Below, piece after piece: positions 16,351 to 24,545 of a stretch of 64,000 nt of DNA. This DNA comes from an uncultured Eubacteriales bacterium. GTDB taxonomy: Bacteria; Bacillota; Clostridia; Oscillospirales; CAG-272. The translations under genes were made by a program, and so were the position numbers. The stretch covers positions 1-64,000 of the forward strand of contig CAKXXW010000008.1 in NCBI GenBank assembly GCA_934378145.1, given 5' to 3'. Under the pieces are notes generated by a model that did not search any database, had not been told where the DNA came from, and saw nothing but the letters and a program-made list of their open reading frames with translations. Position 1 is the first letter of the stretch. Every line of letters begins with the position of its first letter.

Positions 16351-17052
16351 TCATTTGTTTCTCCTGTACCCCGCGCTGTCGCGGTATTCGGGATGATCCT
16401 TAAGGTAAGGATCGCGGTCGCCCACTATCGTGTAATCGCACCTGTCGCCGTTGGCGCAGGTGGTCTTACGCACAAGGCGCGCATGGATGCACTCCATCGC
16501 CTCAAAATCGGGATTGCAGAGCGCCGGCATGACCTCAAGCAGTCCGTGCTTCTTCGCAAATTCCGCCGTCGGACATTCGGTGAATTCGTAATATATCGGC
16601 TTTTCGGGGTCATACGGAGCGATATTCATTTTGAAATCTCCCCATTTGTCGCACTGCCGTTTGGCGTTCCCGAAAGCTCTGTACATCAGCTTTCTGAAAA
16701 AAGGCTTGTTGCAATCGACGAATTTCATCTTGCGGAAGGCTCCGAGAAACAGATTGCCCTCCATCTCCTCTATCTCATCAAGCCCCGTCACTTCACGGCA
16801 GACAACATAGTAAGCCATAAGCGCGATGCAGTCGTAATTTCCGCCCTTTCCGTTGTGGAAATTATTCTTTCCGCCGAGGTCGGTGCGTAGATCGGAGAGG
16901 AATTCGGCGTATTTCATCTGTACGCGCTCCCACACCTCTTCCCTTTCGTCGGGCGGGTAATGCAGAGCGATCTTTTTTCGGATCTCTTTTTTGCACGGCT
17001 TGGTGTAAAGCACATGGCAGGAAAAGTCGATCGGCAAATCCTTGTCTTTCAC
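16351..17052 (-). CDS. L-2-amino-thiazoline-4-carboxylate hydrolase-like protein (copy 3)
   Basis: The 233-residue product carries FTECPTAEFAKKHGLLEVMP, ALCNPDFEAMECIHARLVRK and TTCANGDRCDYTIVGDRDPY. This is the best match of the three copies to the named ATC-hydrolase family: a cysteine in the ECP position, ALCNPD, and the GDRCDY end motif. The start is a GTG at 17052 whose GTGA overlaps the stop of the hydrolase gene upstream, so the two are coupled. Presence of three paralogues in one operon is unusual. Confidence 0.78.
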   Translation of the reverse strand: MKDKDLPIDFSCHVLYTKPCKKEIRKKIALHYPPDEREEVWERVQMKYAEFLSDLRTDLGGKNNFHNGKGGNYDCIALMAYYVVCREVTGLDEIEEMEGNLFLGAFRKMKFVDCNKPFFRKLMYRAFGNAKRQCDKWGDFKMNIAPYDPEKPIYYEFTECPTAEFAKKHGLLEVMPALCNPDFEAMECIHARLVRKTTCANGDRCDYTIVGDRDPYLKDHPEYRDSAGYRRNK

Positions 17053-17948
17053 GGCAGGTTCCCCTTTTCTTTCGGTTTACAATACTTTTTCCCTACTCCC
17101 TTAAGAAATCCGCTTTTCGCGTTTTCTTCGGTATCGTCTGACTCGTCGTAAGCATCATATGGCGCCGACGGGTCATGCACTCTTTTGCGGAACGGCGAAC
17201 AGAGTTTATCCTTATGCGCGAAGGCAAATTCAAAATTATCAGTCCAACCGGTGTGCCCCGTGATGAACAGAGGCTTCACGCAAAGTTTCCTAAGCTTTGC
17301 CTCCAGCACGGCAAGCGACTTCACCGCCAGCTTGTTGTTCTCCGCCAGCGTCGAAATGAAGCTGTATCCGCCGTCGGCACCGAACCACAGCGTGTCTCCG
17401 GTAAAGAGATATTTGTCATCAACAAGATAAACCATATGTCCCCATGTATGACCCGGAACAAGGAAGCATTTGATCTTTATATCTCCGATGCGAAGTGTTT
17501 CGCCGTCCTTAAGTAGCTTTTTACGGTTATTTATCGTCACCTGCGGCAGTTTGTAAAGGTGATAGATCACCTTGCGGCGCACTTCACCCGTAAGGTAACG
17601 GTCTTCGGTCTCGCCTATGTAGAGCTTTGCCTTTTTGAAAAGTCCGGGGCTGTCAGCTTCGACCGCGCCCACATGATCTGTATCCTGATGGGTGATAAAG
17701 ATATGGCGTATCGACTTCGGGTCGATCCCGAGCCAGCCCATCTTTTCCTCAAGCCTGTCATAGTTATACCCGGCGTCGATCATGATCGTTGTGTCGCCTT
17801 TGCGGTAAAAGAAGATATTTGCCACCCATTCGCGCACACAGGCGACATTTTCGTCTATCCATCCGGTGTTCAGCGGCTTGAATATCTCCTTGCCGCGGTA
17901 CATACGGCTCATTTCTTTTTTCTGAAATTCGGTTGCTTTCCTTGACAT
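17049..17948 (-). CDS. Metallo-beta-lactamase-fold hydrolase
   Basis: The 299-residue protein has the MBL-fold motifs THQDTDHVGAVEAD, VPGHTWGHMVY, FTGDTLWFG and ITGHTGWTDN. The first motif reads HxDxDH rather than the usual HxHxDH, a variant found in a subfamily of MBL-fold hydrolases; zinc binding could still occur through Asp. It probably cleaves an ester, thioester or lactone. The start at 17948 has AGAGG upstream and lies five bases after the methyltransferase stop. The C-terminus ends in a basic tail KKYCKPKEKGN. Confidence 0.85.
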   Translation of the reverse strand: MSRKATEFQKKEMSRMYRGKEIFKPLNTGWIDENVACVREWVANIFFYRKGDTTIMIDAGYNYDRLEEKMGWLGIDPKSIRHIFITHQDTDHVGAVEADSPGLFKKAKLYIGETEDRYLTGEVRRKVIYHLYKLPQVTINNRKKLLKDGETLRIGDIKIKCFLVPGHTWGHMVYLVDDKYLFTGDTLWFGADGGYSFISTLAENNKLAVKSLAVLEAKLRKLCVKPLFITGHTGWTDNFEFAFAHKDKLCSPFRKRVHDPSAPYDAYDESDDTEENAKSGFLKGVGKKYCKPKEKGNLP

Positions 17949-17953
17949 ATCCG

Positions 17954-18742
17954 TTACCTCTTTTCAAGAACTATGATCTTGTTCGATATATTCCGTATGA
18001 ATCCTATCTTGTCGAGCAGCTTATAGATCGGAACGAATTCCGCCATACCCTCGGTGAGACTGTGTTCTTCGACAAACGCAAAGCCCGTAAGAAGGTCTGC
18101 AAGGGCTTTTCCGTTCTTTACGCCCCATGTGAATTTAGCATGGCTTCCCTCAATGGATTTTTCCTTGAAGCGCTTCGCGACCGTCGGATTCATCGTTTCG
18201 ACAAGCACAGTGGCTTTACTGAATCTGCTTCCTATAATGCCGAAAATGCGTCTCACATCGCTTTCACCGAGATACATTGTCAGACCTTCGATAATTACGA
18301 GAGCAGGAGCCCCGGATTCGCGGATCTCACCGCCCCAATCATCCATTGCCGACATGGCTATCTGCGAGATCGCACCGCTCTCGGGCAGGAGCTTGTCCCT
18401 TACCGCGATCGTCTCGGGCAGATCGAGATTGTACCAATGAGAATATCCTTTTACCCGATAGCATCGGGTATCAAGTCCGCAGGCTATATTTACCACGACC
18501 GCACCGGAATTTTGCGACAGCCACTCCGACACCAGCCGGTCAAGCACGATCGTGCGCGCGATAACGCCGATGCGCATGGCTTTGTCTTTCTCGGCGAGAG
18601 AAAAATCATTGTCAAGCCCCGCAATGATCTCTTCGGCTTTCTTGTCGCGGATCGCTCCTCTCGTCCGGCTTTCCTCGGCACGGGCATAAAGCGTTTGCAG
18701 CATAGTCTCCGGAACACCTTTGAGTTTTATTTTTTCACCCAT
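17954..18742 (-). CDS. LCM/TcmP-type SAM methyltransferase (copy 2)
   Basis: The 262-residue protein begins GEKIKLKGVPETMLQTLYAR. The SAM site is AVVVNIACGLDTRCYRVKGY, followed by WYNLDLPETIAVRDKLLPES and LVIIEGLTMYLGESDVR; these are the LCM signatures (CGLDTR, NLDxPE, EGxxxYL). It is a paralogue of the enzyme at 14040 and closer to the family consensus, keeping DTR where copy 1 has DST. The ATG at 18742 follows AGGAGG; a longer in-frame extension overlaps the leader ORFs. It is the first full gene of the operon. Confidence 0.87.
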   Translation of the reverse strand: MGEKIKLKGVPETMLQTLYARAEESRTRGAIRDKKAEEIIAGLDNDFSLAEKDKAMRIGVIARTIVLDRLVSEWLSQNSGAVVVNIACGLDTRCYRVKGYSHWYNLDLPETIAVRDKLLPESGAISQIAMSAMDDWGGEIRESGAPALVIIEGLTMYLGESDVRRIFGIIGSRFSKATVLVETMNPTVAKRFKEKSIEGSHAKFTWGVKNGKALADLLTGFAFVEEHSLTEGMAEFVPIYKLLDKIGFIRNISNKIIVLEKR

Positions 18743-18743
18743 A

Positions 18744-18832
18744 TCATTCAGCCTCCTCTGTTTTCGGTCGTTTTGCCGCAAATACGGCATTTGCGATCAT
18801 CCTCTTTGATATGCCTTCTGTTCCCTGTTCAT
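18744..18832 (-). other. Chain of two overlapping leader mini-ORFs
   Basis: A mini-ORF starts at ATG 18832 behind GGAGG and encodes MNREQKAYQRG, stopping at 18797. Its stop overlaps the ATG (18800) of a second mini-ORF, MIANAVFAAKRPKTEEAE, that stops at 18744, within the ribosome-site spacer of the methyltransferase gene. This arrangement could couple translation of the operon to the leader. Whether the peptides matter is unknown. Confidence 0.45.
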
Positions 18833-18866
18833 TTTTTCCTCCGTATGTATCTTTAATCTGTCATTT

Positions 18867-18884
18867 GGTTAGCTCTTGCTAACC
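18867..18884. promoter_or_regulatory. GTTAGC/GCTAAC operator upstream of the minus-strand operon
   Basis: GGTTAGCTCTTGCTAACC has perfect seven-base arms around TCTT. It lies between the tetR terminator and the first leader mini-ORF of the 10231-18742 operon. The same core occurs at 19696-19711 downstream of the ABC-exporter promoter, so both transcription units probably share one repressor. Confidence 0.75.
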
Positions 18885-18899
18885 CTTTGCTCTATAAAA

Positions 18900-18917
18900 A
18901 GCTGCCAAAGGGCAGCT
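18900..18917 (-). terminator. Terminator of tetR (18924-19508)
   Basis: On the minus strand AGCTGCC pairs with GGCAGCT around CTTT and is followed by a T run. It lies seven bases after the tetR stop and separates it from the operon below, which therefore needs its own promoter. Confidence 0.8.
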
Positions 18918-18923
18918 GTAGGA

Positions 18924-19508
18924 TCAGGATCCCGGGAAAAGCTCCTTCATCGCTCCGCTGATAAGGATCCGCAGGACATCAGGATATTTTTCCCCGATCT
19001 CATTCTGGTGGGACACCGTGAGGATCAGCCCGCGTACGGTCGCCGCAGCAAGGGAAGTCCCGCCGACGGGCGAAAGCCCGCCTTCGCTGAGCAGCTCGGT
19101 GATATGTGCCTCGTCATCGTGATAATGTCCGTTTTTGACTTTCTCCGGAATACGGCGAAGGATCAGCTCGGCATCCGATTCGATAAAGCGCATAGCTCCC
19201 GTCTCCGACAGCCTATTGCACACGGCCATCAGCGTCTCTGCCGTCCGTTCGCTCGCGGGAAGCGACGCACACTTTTCAAGCTTCTCCTTCGCTACCGCGT
19301 AAAGCTCCGAATGGACCCCCTCCAGCACCGTAAAGAACAGCAGCTCTTTTGAATCAAAATATTTATAGAATGAACCCTTTGAAATACCGACGGCGTCGGT
19401 GAGTTCTTCGACCGATGTTTTGCGCATTCCAAGCGTAATGGCGCGAACGCTCGCCTCCGCAATCAGGTTTTCCCTTATTTTTTTATTTTCTTCTTCCGAA
19501 AATGCCAT
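18924..19508 (-). CDS. TetR/AcrR family regulator of the exporter/enzyme regulon
   Basis: The 194-residue protein starts MAFSEEENKKIRENLIAEAS (ATG 19508, GGAGAG upstream). The helix-turn-helix is TSVEELTDAVGISKGSFYKY followed by FDSKELLFF. The C-terminal ligand domain is diverged. It lies between the large minus-strand operon and the divergent ABC exporter. Palindromes of the GTTAGC/GCTAAC type flank it on both sides and a different palindrome overlaps its own promoter. By position it should repress both units until an effector, possibly the exported compound, binds. Confidence 0.9.
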   Translation of the reverse strand: MAFSEEENKKIRENLIAEASVRAITLGMRKTSVEELTDAVGISKGSFYKYFDSKELLFFTVLEGVHSELYAVAKEKLEKCASLPASERTAETLMAVCNRLSETGAMRFIESDAELILRRIPEKVKNGHYHDDEAHITELLSEGGLSPVGGTSLAAATVRGLILTVSHQNEIGEKYPDVLRILISGAMKELFPGS

Positions 19509-19526
19509 GTTTCTCTCCGAATAAAT

Positions 19527-19582
19527 ATATGACCGAAATATTTTTACGGTCATATTATATCACAGTCCTTTCCGAATTGCAA
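19527..19582 (-). promoter_or_regulatory. tetR promoter with a 9-bp-arm inverted repeat
   Basis: Minus-strand TTGCAA (19582-19577), 17 bases, TATAAT (19559-19554). An inverted repeat with arms ATATGACCG (19527-19535) and CGGTCATAT (19547-19555) begins in the -10 box and covers the presumed transcription start. Its sequence differs from the GTTAGC palindromes. Confidence 0.75.
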
Positions 19583-19657
19583 TAGGTTTACACGATTTTT
19601 CGACTGTAACGGCAAAAAAATAATGCCCGAAAAGGGATAATTTTTTTGTTATCGGTA

Positions 19658-19711
19658 TAGACAAACGGACTTCCGAGTGATATAATAATGCCACGGTTAG
19701 CGAACGCTAAC
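19658..19711 (+). promoter_or_regulatory. ABC-exporter promoter and operator
   Basis: TAGACA (19658-19663), 17 bases, TATAAT (19681-19686). The palindrome GTTAGCGAACGCTAAC (19696-19711) begins ten bases after the -10 box, so it covers the transcription start. Bound repressor would block initiation of the ABC genes. Confidence 0.85.
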
Positions 19712-19749
19712 TGCTTGACAGTAAAATATCGTGGAAAAGAGGAATCCTT

Positions 19750-21522
19750 ATGAAAACTGAAAAGAAAAGCCGGATGAGCGCTCTTTTCGCCTACGCCGAG
19801 GGAGAAAAGAAAAAGCTCGTGCTGTCGGTCATCCTGTCGGTGCTGTCGGTGGCTCTCGGACTTGTGCCATTCTACTGTATGTACCGGATGATATGCCTGT
19901 TTGTCGCGGGGACCGCAACGACGGGGGCGATAATTCAGTGGTGCCTGCTGTCTCTCGCGGCATATGCGCTGAAGATACTGACCTTCACCCTGTCGACTGG
20001 CACCTCGCACAGCATGGCGTACTCGATCCTTGAAGGGCTGCGCCTCCGCCTTGCCGACCGTTTCCTGCACGCGCCGCTCGGCAATGTCGAAAATCACACC
20101 ATAGGCGAAATAAAGGCTATGATGGTCGACAAGATAGAAAATCTTGAGCCTCCGCTGGCTCATATGATCCCCGAGGGCGCGGGACACCTTGTCCTGCCTG
20201 TCGTCAGCATCATTGCCCTTACAGTAATAGACCGGCGGCTGACGCTCGCCTCGCTTGTCACCTTCCCGCTTTCATTTATATGTATGGGACTGACCTTCAA
20301 GATCAGCGGAAAGAACTTCGATAAATACGACAAATCGGCTAACCACATGAACAGCACGATCGTGGAGTACATAGAAGGTATCGAGGTAATCAAGGCCTTC
20401 GGCAGAGCCGGCGTAAGCTATGAAAAATACGCCGGAGCCATCACCGATTTCCGCACCTTTGTCGTCAAATGGCTGAGTTCCACCTTCGCCACGATGAAAC
20501 TGAGTTTCGCACTCTTCCCTTCCACCCTTATCGGTACACTTCCGGTCGCGCTCGCGCTCGCAAACGGAGGTACGATCACAGCCGCACAGGCGGCACTTGC
20601 CGTAATGCTTTCGATCTCTATGGTCGGCTCGCTCGCAAAGCTCGAGATCTTCTCTGAAAATATGCGGCAGGTCAAGTTCACCGTCGAAAATCTTGAGGAA
20701 TTCCTCGAGATGCCCGAATTGCCCGAACCCGAAAAGCGGGCAGATGTAAAGCACACCGATGTCGAACTTAAAAATGTGCATTTCTCCTACACCGGCGACG
20801 AAAAGGACGAAGTCCTTCACGGTGTAGACCTTAAATTGCCCGAAGGCAGCTTCACGGCTCTCGTAGGTCCGTCGGGCGGAGGAAAATCGACCGTTGCAAA
20901 GCTCATCGCGCGTTTCTGGGATGTGACCTCGGGTGAGATCACCGTCGGCGGAGTCAATATCAAGGATATGCCGTTGGCACAGCTTTCGGAGTATGTCAGC
21001 TTCGTAACGCAGGATAACTTCCTGTTCAATTGCTCGCTTCTTGAAAACATCCGCCTCGGAAACCCGAAAGCCACCGATGATGAGGTAAAGGCAGCGGCAA
21101 GGGCGGCGCAGTGCGAGGAGTTCATAAACAAGCTCCCGCAGGGCTATGACACGCCCGCCGGCGAAGCCGGAAAGCGGCTCTCGGGCGGAGAGAAACAGCG
21201 CATCGCCATCGCCCGTATGATGCTTAAGGATGCACCGATCGTCATCCTCGACGAGGCTACCGCCTTCACCGATCCCGAAAACGAAAACAAGATACAACGC
21301 AGTATCGCGGCGCTGACAAAGGGCAAAACGCTCCTCGTCATCGCGCACCGCCTCTCCACTATAAAGAATGCGGACAACATCGTCGTTCTGAAAAACGGCA
21401 GGATAGAAGCCGAGGGCAGACAGGAAGAGCTGCTCGGGAGCTGCCCGCTCTACCGTGAGCTGTGGCAGGCGCACATAGGCGCGAAGAGCTGGGCGGTCTC
21501 GACCGCCGAAAAGGGGGCTTGA
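19750..21522 (+). CDS. ABC exporter half-transporter, permease-ATPase fusion (subunit 1)
   Basis: The 590-residue protein has an N-terminal six-helix exporter domain (residues about 20-310) and a C-terminal ATPase. Walker A is GPSGGGKST near residue 373, the signature LSGGEKQRIAIARM, Walker B VILDEATAFTD with the catalytic Glu, and the H-loop IAHRLST. All are intact. The ATG has AAGAGGA upstream. The next gene begins three bases after this stop and encodes a similar protein, so the two should form a heterodimeric exporter. The promoter carries a TetR-type operator shared with the enzyme operon, which makes the operon's product or a toxic substrate the likely cargo. Confidence 0.93.
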   Translation: MKTEKKSRMSALFAYAEGEKKKLVLSVILSVLSVALGLVPFYCMYRMICLFVAGTATTGAIIQWCLLSLAAYALKILTFTLSTGTSHSMAYSILEGLRLRLADRFLHAPLGNVENHTIGEIKAMMVDKIENLEPPLAHMIPEGAGHLVLPVVSIIALTVIDRRLTLASLVTFPLSFICMGLTFKISGKNFDKYDKSANHMNSTIVEYIEGIEVIKAFGRAGVSYEKYAGAITDFRTFVVKWLSSTFATMKLSFALFPSTLIGTLPVALALANGGTITAAQAALAVMLSISMVGSLAKLEIFSENMRQVKFTVENLEEFLEMPELPEPEKRADVKHTDVELKNVHFSYTGDEKDEVLHGVDLKLPEGSFTALVGPSGGGKSTVAKLIARFWDVTSGEITVGGVNIKDMPLAQLSEYVSFVTQDNFLFNCSLLENIRLGNPKATDDEVKAAARAAQCEEFINKLPQGYDTPAGEAGKRLSGGEKQRIAIARMMLKDAPIVILDEATAFTDPENENKIQRSIAALTKGKTLLVIAHRLSTIKNADNIVVLKNGRIEAEGRQEELLGSCPLYRELWQAHIGAKSWAVSTAEKGA

Positions 21523-21525
21523 ACA

Positions 21526-23280
21526 ATGTTCAGAACAGTAAAACGGATCATTGATTGGTGCGGAGAATTCAAGGGAAAGCTGTACCTCGGATTTGTCATG
21601 ACCTTCTTCTCGCACATTTTCGCAGCCCTGCCGCTCGGACTTGCCGCATATACCGCGGGAACGCTTATCGAGGCTCAGAAAAACGGCACGGCATTTGACA
21701 CCTCATGGATATGGAAATCCATCATTATTCAGATAGTCCTTGTTTTCTTCAGGTTCCTTTTCGACTATTTCCGCGCAAGACTTCAGGAGCCGATAAGCTA
21801 TCAGCTTACCGCACGCGACCGTCTCGCCGTCGGCGACGCACTGAAAAGAGTTTCACTCGGCTACTTCGGGCAGGTCAGCACCGGAAATATTCTCAGCTCG
21901 ATCACCACTGGGCTTTCCACGCTCGAAAATATGGGTATCCGTATGATAGACAACTTCGTAGGAGGGTATCTGAACTTCCTTCTGATCTTTATCGGCCTTG
22001 CGATATGCAGCCCGGTCACGGCGCTTATCGCGCTGGCGGCGGCGGGACTTTCCCTCTGCTTTATGCTCATAATCTCGCATTACAGCCGTGTAAATGCTCC
22101 CGTTGAGGCGCAGGCAAACCGCGATATGACCGGTGCGGTGATAGAATATGCCCGCGGACTTGCCGTGGTCAAATCCTTCGGCAAAGCGGGCGCGTCAATG
22201 GAATCGGTGAAGAAAGCCGTCCATGACAGCAAGAAGATCCACCTTAAGGTCGAATGGGGATACCTTCCCGCCAATGCCGCGCACCTGCTCGCGCTCAAGT
22301 GCGGCTCGGTGGGACTTGCCATGGCTTCGGCGATCCAATGCCTGCGTGGCAGTATGAGCCTTCCTATGATGCTGATGTTCGTCTTCTTCTCGTTCAGCAT
22401 TTTTGCGAGCCTTGAACCCATAAGCGACAGCGCACATACTCTCGGAGTTATCGACGATGCCATGGATCAGCTCGATGCGTTGAAGGGTGAGAACTTTATC
22501 GACGCCGATGGGAAGGACATAAAGCCCGAACACTTTGACATTGAATTCAAAAATGTGGATTTCGGCTACGATTCACGCACGGTGCTGAAAGATGTCAGCT
22601 TCCGCATTCCCGAAAAGACCTCCACTGCCATTGTGGGCCCCTCCGGATCGGGAAAGACCACTGTATGCAGTCTGATCGCGAGATTTTACGATCCGCAATC
22701 GGGCAGTATCACTCTCGGCGGACACGATCTGCGCGAATTCACCTGCGACAGTCTGCTCTCAAATATCTCTATGGTGTTCCAGAATGTTTATCTGTTCCAC
22801 GACACGATCCGTGCGAACATATGCTTCGGAAAGCCCGACGCGACGGAGGAGGAAATTCTTGACGCGGCGAAAAAAGCCCGCTGCCATGACTTCATTATGG
22901 CATTGCCGGACGGCTACGATACCGTTGTGGGCGAAGGCGGCGGTACGCTTTCCGGAGGTGAAAAGCAGCGCATCTCCATCGCCCGCGCGATCCTCAAGAA
23001 CGCTCCGGTCATCATCCTTGACGAGGCGACCGCAAGTATAGACCCCGAAAACGAACACCTCATTCAGCAGGCTATCTCCGAGCTGACAAAGGGCAAAACG
23101 ATAATCACCATTGCCCACCGTCTGGCAACGGTACGGAATGCCGACCGGATCCTTGTTGTGGATGACGGCAGGATCGCCGAAAGCGGCACGCATGATGAGC
23201 TTATCCGTCAGAACGGACTTTATCGGCGCTTCACCGAGATCCGTGAGCAGGCGGAGGGCTGGAACATCGTATCGGAATAA
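21526..23280 (+). CDS. ABC exporter half-transporter, permease-ATPase fusion (subunit 2)
   Basis: This 584-residue partner of the preceding gene has six helices in the first 300 residues, then Walker A GPSGSGKTT near residue 371, signature LSGGEKQRISIARA, Walker B VIILDEATASIDPEN and H-loop IAHRLAT. Both ATP sites of the predicted heterodimer therefore look catalytically competent, unlike the many heterodimers with one degenerate site. A strong hairpin terminator follows ten bases after the stop. Transport direction is outward by family; the substrate is unknown. Confidence 0.93.
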   Translation: MFRTVKRIIDWCGEFKGKLYLGFVMTFFSHIFAALPLGLAAYTAGTLIEAQKNGTAFDTSWIWKSIIIQIVLVFFRFLFDYFRARLQEPISYQLTARDRLAVGDALKRVSLGYFGQVSTGNILSSITTGLSTLENMGIRMIDNFVGGYLNFLLIFIGLAICSPVTALIALAAAGLSLCFMLIISHYSRVNAPVEAQANRDMTGAVIEYARGLAVVKSFGKAGASMESVKKAVHDSKKIHLKVEWGYLPANAAHLLALKCGSVGLAMASAIQCLRGSMSLPMMLMFVFFSFSIFASLEPISDSAHTLGVIDDAMDQLDALKGENFIDADGKDIKPEHFDIEFKNVDFGYDSRTVLKDVSFRIPEKTSTAIVGPSGSGKTTVCSLIARFYDPQSGSITLGGHDLREFTCDSLLSNISMVFQNVYLFHDTIRANICFGKPDATEEEILDAAKKARCHDFIMALPDGYDTVVGEGGGTLSGGEKQRISIARAILKNAPVIILDEATASIDPENEHLIQQAISELTKGKTIITIAHRLATVRNADRILVVDDGRIAESGTHDELIRQNGLYRRFTEIREQAEGWNIVSE

Positions 23281-23289
23281 AATGAAAAC

Positions 23290-23329
23290 TGCGGCACACC
23301 GCTGAAAACGGTGTGCCGCAGGTATTTTT
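23290..23329 (+). terminator. Terminator of the ABC exporter operon
   Basis: TGCGGCACACCG (23290-23301) and CGGTGTGCCGCA (23309-23320) form a perfect 12-base stem with a seven-base loop, followed by GGTATTTTTT. Confidence 0.9.
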
Positions 23330-23338
23330 TATCGGTGA

Positions 23339-24505
23339 TCAGCCGTTCTGCTCAACAAAAGGTATGAGCTTTTCGCGCAGAAGTCCGAGCGCTCTTTCGC
23401 GCATTTCAGCTCCCCAACGGTCGCCCTTGAGCATACTTGTGCAGGCGCGGAACCACGCGAGCGGCAGGAGCCATTTCACCTCGGGATCGTTTTTCTCGGC
23501 TTCCTCTACCGTGTCACAGCCGAAGTATCCGCGGAAGAAGCCGTTCCAGATCTCCGTGACCTCCTCGGTCGGCATTTTATAAAAGGCATAATAATCATCG
23601 GTCGGCGCGGCGTATATCATCGAAAACAGTATACGCGAAATATCAAACATGGGCGTTCCGTGTGAAAGCTCGCCCATATCAATAAGGCAGCACTCTCCGT
23701 CCTGAACCATAATGTTGTTGATATTTAGGTCGCCGTGGATGCAGGTATTCCTCTCGGGTATAAGGTCAATAAAGCGGTGAAGTGCGGCACGCTCGTCGTC
23801 GGTAATTCCGGTAATGTTCGCTATGTCCGCGCGGTTTGAATCCTTGAAGGACGGGATCTCGGGGTCATTTGTGTGAATTGCGTGTACCTTTTTGCAGGTA
23901 TCGACATACATATCCACATATTCATCGAGCTTTGAACGGTCGGCACGGATAAGCTCGCCGAGGGTCTTCGATCTTATCAGCTCATAAACGACGCCCGTCC
24001 GTCCGTTTGCCTCCACAATATCGTAGGAGATCGCGGTCGGGATCCCCATAACGAACGCCTTCTTTGAGAGGGCTTTTTCATGCTCTATAAATCCGAGGTC
24101 GGCGTTTCCGTAATAAAGCTTTATAATAGTCTCGTCGTCAATTCGGTAGCACTCTCCGCACGCACCGCGACCTATGACCTCGCATCCGTCGACACTTATC
24201 TTGCGGCTGGCGGGAGAGATCTCCATAATCTCCGAAAAGCCGGTCATATTGAAGATCTCCATGACCTCGCTGCTTGCGTTTATTATGCGGAAGGGCGTAT
24301 GTCCGCAACGCTTTTTCAGCCCGAGGATAACACGAAGTCCCGCGCTGGATATGTATTCAAGCTCCGCTATGTCAAGCGTTACCTCCGTGCATGCTCCCGG
24401 AAGCGATGCAAGCTCCTCGCCGAATTTTGCGGCATTTGCGGAATTGATCACCCCTGCTACAGAGGCTGCTGCTTTGTTGTCCCTGATCTCGATATTCACA
24501 TTCAT
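23339..24505 (-). CDS. STAS domain fused to an APH-like kinase
   Basis: The product has 388 residues. Residues about 1-100 form a STAS domain: NVNIEIRDNKAAASVAGVIN, then LDIAELEYISSAGLRVILGL, where YISSAGLRV is the conserved phosphorylatable-Ser loop of anti-sigma-factor antagonists. From about 105 a kinase-like domain follows: EVIGRGACGECYRIDDETII, a catalytic loop CIHGDLNINNIM, and CLIDMGELSHGTPMFDISR, which supplies the metal-binding Asp (as in APH/choline-kinase enzymes and TIGR02172 proteins). A STAS module on the kinase suggests a sensing or scaffold role. It lies downstream of a GNAT gene on the same strand. The target is unknown. AGAGGG precedes the ATG. Confidence 0.82.
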   Translation of the reverse strand: MNVNIEIRDNKAAASVAGVINSANAAKFGEELASLPGACTEVTLDIAELEYISSAGLRVILGLKKRCGHTPFRIINASSEVMEIFNMTGFSEIMEISPASRKISVDGCEVIGRGACGECYRIDDETIIKLYYGNADLGFIEHEKALSKKAFVMGIPTAISYDIVEANGRTGVVYELIRSKTLGELIRADRSKLDEYVDMYVDTCKKVHAIHTNDPEIPSFKDSNRADIANITGITDDERAALHRFIDLIPERNTCIHGDLNINNIMVQDGECCLIDMGELSHGTPMFDISRILFSMIYAAPTDDYYAFYKMPTEEVTEIWNGFFRGYFGCDTVEEAEKNDPEVKWLLPLAWFRACTSMLKGDRWGAEMRERALGLLREKLIPFVEQNG

Positions 24506-24545
24506 GGTTTGCCCTCTCTTTAAGTTATTATATAAATTTCTCTTA

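Noticed and set aside
20272..21615. Long minus-strand open frame opposite the ABC exporter genes
   Set aside because: It is antisense to intact ABC motifs, has no ribosome site or protein family signal, and its composition mirrors the real gene.
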